Assembly (NCBI GenBank): GCA_028228615.1
Contig: JAOJBS010000054.1
Location: forward strand, 1 to 5,178
Direction of reading: 5' to 3'
Length of the DNA: 5,178 bases
Source of the DNA: UBA4421 sp028228615
GTDB taxonomy: Bacteria; Pseudomonadota; Gammaproteobacteria; Pseudomonadales; Azotimanducaceae
Shown: piece after piece, positions 1 to 5,178 of the stretch
Numbering within the stretch: the first letter of the stretch is position 1
Layout of the letters: every line of letters starts with the position of its first letter
The notes under the pieces: generated by a model
What the model saw: the letters and a program-made list of their open reading frames with translations, nothing else
What the model was told of the DNA's origin: nothing
The model's database searches: none
Program-made: the position numbers and the translations under genes

Positions 1-1
1 C

Positions 2-406
2 GATAGTCTGCAAGCTGTGGCCAAGCGTAAGAGACAGCCGGTACTTTTTCTGCAAATTGTCAGCGGTGAACTGGGTCCCATCTTGGTTGTCAATGACGGC
101 AGGCTATCCCGTCAGTGGCGCTTCTTGCCGCCGAATTATGCCATTGAGCACATTGCAGACGCGCTAGCATTGGTCTTAGGTGACAAGTCTGGTTTGGTCT
201 GGCCTTTTGGTTCAAGCATTGAGCTGTGCCGTGAATGGGTTGCCCAAGCGAAAACGCACAACATCACGCTGCCTTCGGGAGCGCGCTTAACCATTGGTTT
301 GAGTGCCTTTCACCAGCCCAAGTCCGCCTCAATATCTGCTGTGTTGCAAAAAAAGAGCGCCAGCCCCAATGCGCAACCCGCAGGTCGTTTGGCTTCTAGC
401 AAAGAA
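2..406 (+). other. Unidentified N-terminal region joined in frame to CysD
   Basis: This stretch encodes about 135 residues ahead of the normal CysD start. It looks like real protein: a mixed hydrophobic and charged segment with VLFLQIVSGELGPILVV, then WRFLPPNYAIEHIADALALV, then GLVWPFGSSIELCREW. The last 20 to 25 residues are rich in Ser, Ala, Pro, Lys and Gln and resemble a flexible linker. The other two plus-strand frames contain stops early (4-6 and 165-167), so this frame is the coding one. I do not recognise the domain, and I see no P-loop, sulfotransferase or signal-peptide motif. It could be a true extra domain of CysD, or the end of a separate upstream gene whose stop was lost by a frameshift or sequence error (see the A7 run at 348-354). 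Confidence 0.6.
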
Positions 407-1300
407 ATGACCCATCTTGACCGCTTAGAAGCGGAGAGCATTCATATTATGCGTGAGGTGGTGGCTCAAGCTGAAAATCCAGTGATGTTATACAGCGTGG
501 GCAAAGACAGTTCAGTGATGCTGCATTTGGCGCGCAAGGCCTTTTACCCAAGCCCGCCGCCGTTTCCATTGATGCACGTAGACACCCGCTGGAAGTTTCA
601 GGCCATGTACGATTTTCGTGATTATATGGCGAAAGAAAGCGGCATGGAGCTTATCGTGCATGTGAATCCTGAAGGCGTGGCGAAGAACATTAACCCTTTC
701 GATCACGGCAGTGCCATTCATACCGATGTAATGAAAACTCAGGGGCTGAAGCAGGCGTTAGATGAGCATGGCTTTGATGTGGCCTTTGGTGGTGCGCGTC
801 GAGACGAAGAAAAAAGTCGTGCTAAAGAGCGTATTTTTTCTTTCCGCAATGCCAATCATCGCTGGGATCCAAAGAATCAAAGACCAGAGTTGTGGAATTT
901 GTACAACGGCTACAAAAATCCCGGCGAGAGTATTCGGGTATTTCCATTGTCCAATTGGACGGAATTAGATATTTGGCAATATATTTACCGGGAGCAAATT
1001 CCTATTGTGCCGCTGTATTTTGCAGCCGAACGACCGGTGGTGGAGCGCGATGGCATGTTGGTGATGGTGGATGATGATCGCATCAAGCTGGCACCTGGTG
1101 AGCAAATTGAAAGTAAATTAATTCGCTTTCGCACATTGGGTTGCTACCCTCTCACCGGGGCAGTTGAGTCTGATGCAGACGACCTTTCGTCAATCGTTTT
1201 AGAATTGCTCAATAGCCGGACCAGCGAGAGAGAGGGTCGGGCCATTGATTCGGATTCATCCGCTTCCATGGAGAAGAAGAAGCAAGAGGGGTATTTCTAA
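2..1300 (+). CDS. cysD: Sulfate adenylyltransferase subunit 2 (CysD) with in-frame N-terminal extension; 5' partial
   Basis: CysD is the catalytic subunit of the heterodimeric ATP sulfurylase, which makes APS and pyrophosphate from ATP and sulfate in the cytoplasm, driven by GTP hydrolysis in CysN. The CysD part begins at the ATG at 407 (MTHLDRLEAE) and is 297 residues, close to the usual size of about 300. Visible marks are the PP-loop SVGKDS (residues 160-165 counted from the GTG at 17), HVDTRWKF (187-194), GGARRDEEKSRAKER (258-272) and the family-typical tail DSDSSASMEKKKQEGYF. The frame is open to the window edge, with no stop between base 2 and 407. The GTG at 17 is merely the first possible start seen, so the true start may lie outside. 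The ATG at 407 has only a purine run (AAAGAA) directly before it and no well-placed Shine-Dalgarno, so it is not clearly an independent start. The CysD identity is secure; the extension is not explained. Confidence 0.95.
   Translation, partial: DSLQAVAKRKRQPVLFLQIVSGELGPILVVNDGRLSRQWRFLPPNYAIEHIADALALVLGDKSGLVWPFGSSIELCREWVAQAKTHNITLPSGARLTIGLSAFHQPKSASISAVLQKKSASPNAQPAGRLASSKEMTHLDRLEAESIHIMREVVAQAENPVMLYSVGKDSSVMLHLARKAFYPSPPPFPLMHVDTRWKFQAMYDFRDYMAKESGMELIVHVNPEGVAKNINPFDHGSAIHTDVMKTQGLKQALDEHGFDVAFGGARRDEEKSRAKERIFSFRNANHRWDPKNQRPELWNLYNGYKNPGESIRVFPLSNWTELDIWQYIYREQIPIVPLYFAAERPVVERDGMLVMVDDDRIKLAPGEQIESKLIRFRTLGCYPLTGAVESDADDLSSIVLELLNSRTSEREGRAIDSDSSASMEKKKQEGYF
1285..1291 (+). promoter_or_regulatory. 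Ribosome binding site of cysNC
   Basis: AGAGGGG lies 8 bases before the ATG at 1300 and inside the last codons of cysD. With the one-base stop/start overlap (TAATG), this suggests coupled translation of the two ATP sulfurylase subunits. Confidence 0.7.
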
Positions 1301-3195
1301 TGCAAACCCAGATAGAAAATTTGTCGCCGGAAGAAGCGCGCCGTCGTGTGGATGAATATTTGCAGGGACAAAGCGAATTAGACCTTTTGCGTTTTATTAC
1401 CTGTGGCAGTGTGGACGATGGCAAAAGTACCCTCATTGGGCGCATGCTTTACGAGGCGCAACTGGTCTTTGATGATCAGGTCACCGCGCTGAAAAACGAC
1501 TCCAAACGCCAAGGCACCCAAGGCGGCGACATAGACTTTGCTCTGTTAGTAGATGGCCTGGCCGCTGAACGCGAGCAAGGCATTACCATTGACGTGGCCT
1601 ACCGATTTTTTGGTACCGAGCACAGAAAGTTTATTGTCGCGGATACGCCTGGGCACGAACAATACACCCGCAATATGGTCACCGGCGCATCTACCGCAGA
1701 TGTGGCGGTCATTTTGGTTGACGCTTCTCAGGGCATCTTGACGCAAACCCGGCGGCACTCTTTTTTGACATCGCTATTGGGTATTCCTCATGTGGTGTTG
1801 GCCATCAATAAGATGGACCTTGTGGACTATGATGAAGAAACCTTTCACAAGATTACCGAGCAATACAACGAATTTGCCAAGCAGCTGACCTTTAAGAGTA
1901 TTACGCCCATTGCGTTATCTGCGCTCAATGGCGACAACGTCATTCAACGCTCAACTCAGATGCCTTGGTTTCAGGGGCCAACATTGCTGGGGTTTTTAGA
2001 AACCGTAGAAGTAGGTCGCTTGAATAGCGAGCATGGGTTTCGCTTTCCGGTGCAATGGGTGAATCGTCCCAATGCAGAGTTTCGTGGGTTCTCCGGCGCG
2101 GTCGCGGCTGGCAGCATTGCCAAAGGCGACGCCGTAAAGATTATGCCCGGTGGTCAAGAGGCTGCGGTTGAAGACATTGTTTTGTTCAAAGACAGTTTGG
2201 ATTATGCGCTGCCTGGGCAGAGTGTGACGCTGACATTAGACCGCGAAGTGGATGTGTCTCGCGGTGACGTCATTGTAGCCGCAAGCGATGTGTGTGATGT
2301 TTCTGATCAATTTGATACGTCGTTGGTTTGGATGGAGGCAGATAACGGTTATGTGGGCCGGTCTTACTGGTTGATGTTGGGCGCAATGCGTATCAATGCG
2401 ACCCTCACCGAGATTCGGTATAAATATAACGTTAACTCACTAGAGCAGTTGCCTACCCGCAGTTTGGGTTTGAACGATATCGGTCGGGTGTCACTGAGCG
2501 TTGATCAACCCATTCCTTACGAATCCTATGCCCGGTGCGCAAGTATGGGCTCGTTTATTTTGATGGACCGTTACAGCCATGCCACTGTGGCCGCGGGCAT
2601 GATCAATTTTGGTTTGCGCCGCGCACAAAACTTGTACCCCCAAGATCACAGTGTTAACACACAGGCGCGTTCGCAGTTGATGGGTCATAAAGGCAAGGTG
2701 TTTTGGTTAACGGGTTTGAGTGGGTCAGGTAAATCTACTGTTGCCAACGCCTTTGAAAAAGCCCTACAGGCTCAAGGTGTGCACAGCTATATCCTAGATG
2801 GCGACAATATTCGAACAGGACTCAATAAAGACCTAGGCTTCACCGACGCTGACCGTGTAGAGAATATACGACGTACCGCGGAAGTGGCCAAACTGATGAA
2901 GGATGCCGGGTTGGTAGTGATTACCGCATTTATCTCTCCGTTTCGTTCCGAACGAGACATGGCTAGAAGCCTATTTTCTGATGACGAATTTGTTGAGGTG
3001 TTCTTAGATGTCTCGCTGGAAACCGCAGAGGGCAGAGACCCTAAAGGCCTTTACCGCAAAGCAAGACAGGGTGAGTTGCCGCACTTCACTGGCATTGACT
3101 CCCCTTATGAAGCGCCTGAAACTGCGGAGCTTATTCTCGATACCGACGCTTTAAGTGTTGAGCAGTGCGTAGACAAACTTATGGCATTGACTTAG
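1300..3195 (+). CDS. cysNC: Bifunctional sulfate adenylyltransferase subunit 1 / APS kinase (CysNC)
   Basis: This cytoplasmic fusion protein of 631 residues carries two consecutive steps of sulfate activation. The N-terminal part is the CysN GTPase, an EF-Tu-like translation factor relative. It has G1 GSVDDGKST (36-44), the switch region EREQGIT (90-96), G3 DTPGHEQYTRN (115-125), G4 NKMD (170-173) and G5 SAL (207-209). Beta-barrel domains follow to about residue 445. From about 460 an APS kinase (CysC) domain follows, with P-loop GLSGSGKST (472-480), LDGDNIR (499-505), the FISPFR segment containing the Ser expected to be phosphorylated (S546), and DPKGLYRKAR (580-589). All key motifs are intact, so both activities are expected. 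The ATG overlaps the cysD stop by one base, consistent with a CysD-CysN complex made in balanced amounts. The product is PAPS, usable for reduction or for sulfation. Confidence 0.97.
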   Translation: MQTQIENLSPEEARRRVDEYLQGQSELDLLRFITCGSVDDGKSTLIGRMLYEAQLVFDDQVTALKNDSKRQGTQGGDIDFALLVDGLAAEREQGITIDVAYRFFGTEHRKFIVADTPGHEQYTRNMVTGASTADVAVILVDASQGILTQTRRHSFLTSLLGIPHVVLAINKMDLVDYDEETFHKITEQYNEFAKQLTFKSITPIALSALNGDNVIQRSTQMPWFQGPTLLGFLETVEVGRLNSEHGFRFPVQWVNRPNAEFRGFSGAVAAGSIAKGDAVKIMPGGQEAAVEDIVLFKDSLDYALPGQSVTLTLDREVDVSRGDVIVAASDVCDVSDQFDTSLVWMEADNGYVGRSYWLMLGAMRINATLTEIRYKYNVNSLEQLPTRSLGLNDIGRVSLSVDQPIPYESYARCASMGSFILMDRYSHATVAAGMINFGLRRAQNLYPQDHSVNTQARSQLMGHKGKVFWLTGLSGSGKSTVANAFEKALQAQGVHSYILDGDNIRTGLNKDLGFTDADRVENIRRTAEVAKLMKDAGLVVITAFISPFRSERDMARSLFSDDEFVEVFLDVSLETAEGRDPKGLYRKARQGELPHFTGIDSPYEAPETAELILDTDALSVEQCVDKLMALT

Positions 3196-3232
3196 AACTG
3201 TGGGTAACCCAGTGAAAAATGAAGCAGTACCT

Positions 3233-3436
3233 ATGGGCGATTCGCATTTGCGTAGTGTGGCCAAAGCTTTTTCTTGGCGGGTCTTTGCCACGCTAACAAC
3301 CGGCGTCATAGCGTATTTGGTAACGGGTAGGCTAGACACAGCTGCGCTCATCGGCGGCATTGAGTTCGTGTTTAAAATAGGCATATTTTATGTTCACGAG
3401 CGTGTTTGGATGTGGCAGGGCGGTCTGGGTCGTTAG
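3233..3436 (+). CDS. DUF2061 small membrane protein
   Basis: This short protein matches the DUF2061 pattern: a SHLRSVAKAFSWR amino-terminal motif, a hydrophobic segment (VFATLTTGVIAYLVTG), a second hydrophobic segment (ALIGGIEFVFKIGIFYV) and the closing HERVW motif. It should be an inner-membrane protein with two spans. Its biochemical role is not known to me. Members are often found next to cysN/cysC genes, which fits its place 37 bases after the cysNC stop, and it is probably in the same transcript. The start is uncertain. The ATG at 3233 gives 67 residues beginning just before the domain and has a weak GAAG 8 bases upstream. In-frame GTG codons at 3200 and 3212 would add 11 or 7 residues but have no visible Shine-Dalgarno. 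A role linked to sulfate handling is inferred from context only. Confidence 0.85.
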   Translation: MGDSHLRSVAKAFSWRVFATLTTGVIAYLVTGRLDTAALIGGIEFVFKIGIFYVHERVWMWQGGLGR

Positions 3437-3448
3437 TCGCGCGCTACG

Positions 3449-3476
3449 TTAAACTTTGTCTGTGAATAAATATATT
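3449..3476 (+). promoter_or_regulatory. Possible weak promoter before the formyltransferase gene
   Basis: A -10-like TATATT (3471-3476) follows a poor -35-like TTAAAC (3449-3454) with a 16-base spacer, in the AT-rich 65-base gap after the DUF2061 gene. The -10 matches the sigma-70 consensus at five of six positions and the -35 at only three. The gene could equally be read from the upstream operon. Confidence 0.3.
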
Positions 3477-3482
3477 GAATAA

Positions 3483-3493
3483 GGTGAGGTGAG
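3483..3493 (+). promoter_or_regulatory. Ribosome binding site of the formyltransferase gene
   Basis: GGTGAGGTGAG, two copies of GGTGAG overlapping by one base, ends 8 bases before the ATG at 3502. It resembles the AGGAGGTGA anti-Shine-Dalgarno complement and fixes the start at 3502. Confidence 0.65.
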
Positions 3494-3501
3494 ACAAAGG
3501 T

Positions 3502-4272
3502 ATGAGGTTAACGTTTTTGGTTAATTACGACCTTGCCGCGCTGTTGGCTTTAAACCGTCTGCTGCCTTCCTGCAAACAACACGACGTGTCAGTGTTCTAT
3601 ACACGTAAAACCCCATCGCCTATTGAGTATTCTTTTCAATCAGCGAAGCAACTAACAGCTCAACCGAAAACTCATCCAACAGCGCTGCAAAGCCTTGCAG
3701 CATTTGAGGCGAAAGTTTTAACCGAAGACACTTGTCTTGCAAGCTTCAATAATTTAGGCGCAATTGAATTAAACGACATCAACGGCGCTGACTTCCAGAC
3801 CTTTACGGCATCCGCCCCAGAACTAGTCGTCAGTATCAGGCACATGTCGATACTCAAATCCCCGGTCATTGAAGTGCCTAAGCTTGGTGTAATCAATTTG
3901 CATTCAGGCCTGTTGCCCGGCTACCAGGGCGTTATGTCCACGTTTAGAGCCATGGTCAAGGGCGAGGTGAATCTCGGCACCACCCTGCACTTTATAAAAG
4001 ATGCCAGTATCGATAGCGGGCCGATTATTGCCCAATCTAAAACCCTTGCACGTTACGACAAATCTTATCTATGGAATGTGCTGAATCTATATCGCGATGG
4101 CTGCACCAATGTACACACGGCAATTGATTCAGTTGCCGAAGGGGAAGTGTTACAAGCCAAGTCTCAAGAGGGCGAGGCTGAGTATTTTACTTATCCAAGT
4201 GATGACGAGATTAACGCTGCGCCATTCCGGTTGTTTGAGGATAATGAGTCCTTGCCCGAATACTACAGCTAG
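3502..4272 (+). CDS. Formyltransferase-fold protein (possible sugar N-formyltransferase)
   Basis: This 256-residue protein belongs to the formyl transferase N-terminal domain family (GART / methionyl-tRNA formyltransferase fold), which moves a formyl group from 10-formyltetrahydrofolate to an amine. The family signature is clear at INLHSGLLPGYQG (131-143) and SIDSGPIIAQ (169-178). These hold the expected catalytic Asn132, His134 and Asp171, so it is probably active. The N-terminal part (MRLTFLVNYDLAALLALNRLL) looks like the first strand and helix of the fold. It is shorter than methionyl-tRNA formyltransferase (about 310 residues) and lacks an evident second tRNA-binding domain. Its end, YFTYPSDDEINA and onward, resembles the tail of sugar formyltransferases. 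A sugar or nucleotide-sugar substrate is therefore my preferred reading, but other amine acceptors are possible. It follows the sulfate-activation genes after a 65-base gap, with its own good ribosome binding site. Confidence 0.8.
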   Translation: MRLTFLVNYDLAALLALNRLLPSCKQHDVSVFYTRKTPSPIEYSFQSAKQLTAQPKTHPTALQSLAAFEAKVLTEDTCLASFNNLGAIELNDINGADFQTFTASAPELVVSIRHMSILKSPVIEVPKLGVINLHSGLLPGYQGVMSTFRAMVKGEVNLGTTLHFIKDASIDSGPIIAQSKTLARYDKSYLWNVLNLYRDGCTNVHTAIDSVAEGEVLQAKSQEGEAEYFTYPSDDEINAAPFRLFEDNESLPEYYS

Positions 4273-4320
4273 CACAATGCAGTGTATTACTCTTGGGGTG
4301 GTAGGCTGGCGCTCTATAGG

Positions 4321-4415
4321 GTGATCCGTGATTTCGTTTTCTTCACAGCTAAATGGATTTTTTTAGCCTGTGGATCCGGTTCATCAAATAGGAATTATTT
4401 GAAATCACGGGTTAT
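4321..4415. repeat. Nested inverted repeat in intergenic region
   Basis: The outer arms CCGTGATTTC (4326-4335) and GAAATCACGG (4401-4410) are perfect 10-base reverse complements separated by 65 bases. As RNA, pairing could continue outward to 4321/4415 with G-U and A-U pairs. Inside lies a second hairpin: CACAGCTAAA (4344-4353) pairs with TTTAGC-C-TGTG (4362-4372), giving ten pairs with one bulged C and an 8-base loop. No T-run follows the stem on either strand, so it does not look like a Rho-independent terminator. It could be a structured leader RNA, a small REP- or MITE-like element, or paired operator sites. The sequence alone does not decide. Confidence 0.55.
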
Positions 4416-4444
4416 ATTGAGTGCAACGCTCACTACTACTATTC

Positions 4445-4449
4445 AAGGA
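4445..4449 (+). promoter_or_regulatory. Ribosome binding site of the last gene
   Basis: AAGGA lies 11 bases before the ATG at 4461, slightly long but acceptable spacing. The upstream frame is open back to a TAG at 4389 but contains no ATG, which supports the start at 4461. Confidence 0.5.
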
Positions 4450-4460
4450 CCCTTCACTTC

Positions 4461-5178
4461 ATGCAGGCTAAAGATCAATCGGCGAATCTTCCCTTGGACA
4501 CCCAAGGCTTAGCGGCCCTAGCCAACCTCTATCACGCCTACTTCCTAGGTTTGCAATTAATGGTCTCCACCCGCCTGGGTGAGAAGGTCATGGAACAGTG
4601 GATGTTTCGGTTGTTTCGCCGTCAGCATGAAGCAAAATTTCTCACCAGTTTTAACAAGTTGGGCTTAGACCAATTGCCCCATGCGGTCGCTTGCGCCCAA
4701 TACCACACGCTGTCTAATGGCATGGGCGGTGTGCCAGTGGAGTACATGTATGAAAGCGATACAAAAGCCTGGGTGCGGTTTCGTTACCCACGCTGGATGT
4801 ACGCTGGGCCTACTATTTGCGGCGTGACTGATGCAGTGAGTCGCGGCTTCTTGCAGGGCTGGTACGGACATAATGGCGTGTCGCTGAATAATCCTCGGCT
4901 CGGTTTTGTTTGTGTCTCCCAGGACATGACTGGAGAATTTGGCCTTTGTGGTTACTTTAAAGAATTCCACCGCGATCTTTTGCCCGACGAGCGCCTTACC
5001 TATGCGCGCCATGAGCGACCGCCAGGTTTTAAGTCCGCGGAGCAGCCACAAGCGCCAAAAGGTCAGTGGGATGAAGCGCGCCTTTTAAAAGCACAGCGTA
5101 ATTACCCAATGGAATATCTGCGCAATGGCTTGATCGAGTTGGCAGGTGTGATTGGCCCCGAAGAGGCTCAGCGTCATG
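4461..5178 (+). CDS. Unrecognised protein, 3' partial
   Basis: The frame runs from the ATG at 4461 to the window end with no stop, giving 239 residues so far. I do not recognise it with confidence. It appears soluble, with no signal peptide or clear membrane span. The N-terminal third is helical in character (GLAALANLYHAYFLGLQLMV, then EKVMEQWMFRLFRRQ). A denser, conserved-looking core follows: WVRFRYPRWMYAG (104-116), TICGVTDAVSRGFLQGWYG (118-136), NNPRLGFVCVSQ (143-154) and GEFGLCGYF (158-166), with Cys at 78, 120, 151 and 163. This layout is faintly like the L-2-amino-thiazoline-4-carboxylic acid hydrolase family, but that is a weak impression and not an assignment. A Pro/Gln-rich patch near 187-201 precedes another helical part. 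It is separated from the formyltransferase gene by 188 bases, so it may be a separate transcription unit. Confidence 0.8.
   Translation, partial: MQAKDQSANLPLDTQGLAALANLYHAYFLGLQLMVSTRLGEKVMEQWMFRLFRRQHEAKFLTSFNKLGLDQLPHAVACAQYHTLSNGMGGVPVEYMYESDTKAWVRFRYPRWMYAGPTICGVTDAVSRGFLQGWYGHNGVSLNNPRLGFVCVSQDMTGEFGLCGYFKEFHRDLLPDERLTYARHERPPGFKSAEQPQAPKGQWDEARLLKAQRNYPMEYLRNGLIELAGVIGPEEAQRH

Larger units (their letters stand above)
4273..4460. other. Non-coding gap between formyltransferase and last gene
   Basis: This 188-base stretch has no credible gene. It contains the nested inverted repeat at 4321-4415 and a TATATT (4413-4418) that overlaps the end of the repeat and could be a -10 element. No convincing -35 lies at the right distance (4390-4395 reads AGGAAT). 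No clear terminator for the formyltransferase gene was found. Confidence 0.6.

Noticed and set aside
1209..1445. Short minus-strand and alternative-frame open reading frames inside cysD, cysNC and the formyltransferase gene
   Set aside because: They overlap strongly supported genes and have no family motifs, so they are shadows of coding sequence.
3201..3211. Palindrome TGGGT-A-ACCCA just after the cysNC stop
   Set aside because: The arms are only 5 bases with a one-base centre, so no RNA hairpin can form, and there is no T-run. It is probably chance, though it covers a possible GTG start at 3200.
4344..4372. Hairpin as a Rho-independent terminator for the formyltransferase gene
   Set aside because: The T-rich part is in the loop rather than after the stem. 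The bases after the stem are GATCCGG on the plus strand and A-rich on the minus strand.
3471..4420. TATATTGA occurs in both intergenic gaps (3471-3478 and 4413-4420)
   Set aside because: An 8-base AT-rich match is easily chance. The surrounding bases differ, and neither has a good -35 partner.
4665..5051. Minus-strand open frame of 128 codons
   Set aside because: It lies wholly antisense to the better-supported frame from 4461, and its composition (many His, Arg and Trp, no recognisable motif) looks like a shadow.
1..5178. CRISPR array, tRNA, rRNA, transposase or phage genes
   Set aside because: I looked for these on both strands and saw no spaced direct repeats, RNA gene signatures or mobile-element proteins.

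Overview
The window reads as an ordinary bacterial operon segment. It most likely comes from a gammaproteobacterium, probably aquatic or marine. That is an inference from the style of the CysD and CysNC proteins, the CysN-CysC fusion and the moderate base composition; there is no rRNA or other taxonomic marker. All supported genes lie on the plus strand.

Layout. (1) 2-1300: sulfate adenylyltransferase subunit CysD. Its frame stays open to the left edge, so a stretch of at least 135 codons of unknown function is joined in frame ahead of the normal CysD start at 407. (2) 1300-3195: CysNC, a GTPase subunit of ATP sulfurylase fused to APS kinase, overlapping cysD by one base. (3) 3233-3436 (or from 3200): a small DUF2061 membrane protein that often accompanies sulfate-activation genes. 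(4) 3502-4272: a formyltransferase-fold protein with an intact Asn-His-Asp active site, resembling sugar N-formyltransferases. It has a good ribosome binding site and perhaps its own weak promoter. (5) 4273-4460: a non-coding gap containing a nested inverted repeat. (6) 4461 to the right edge: an unrecognised protein, cut off by the window end.

How the genes work together. CysD and CysNC together convert sulfate and ATP to APS and then PAPS. No PAPS reductase, sulfite reductase or sulfotransferase is visible, so the window does not show whether PAPS goes to cysteine synthesis or to sulfation of a surface molecule. The neighbouring formyltransferase, if it acts on a nucleotide sugar, leans towards polysaccharide or envelope modification, but this is inference.

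No complete new system is evident. The points most worth a second look are the in-frame N-terminal extension of CysD, with an A7 run near its junction, the nested inverted repeat at 4321-4415, and the unrecognised last gene.
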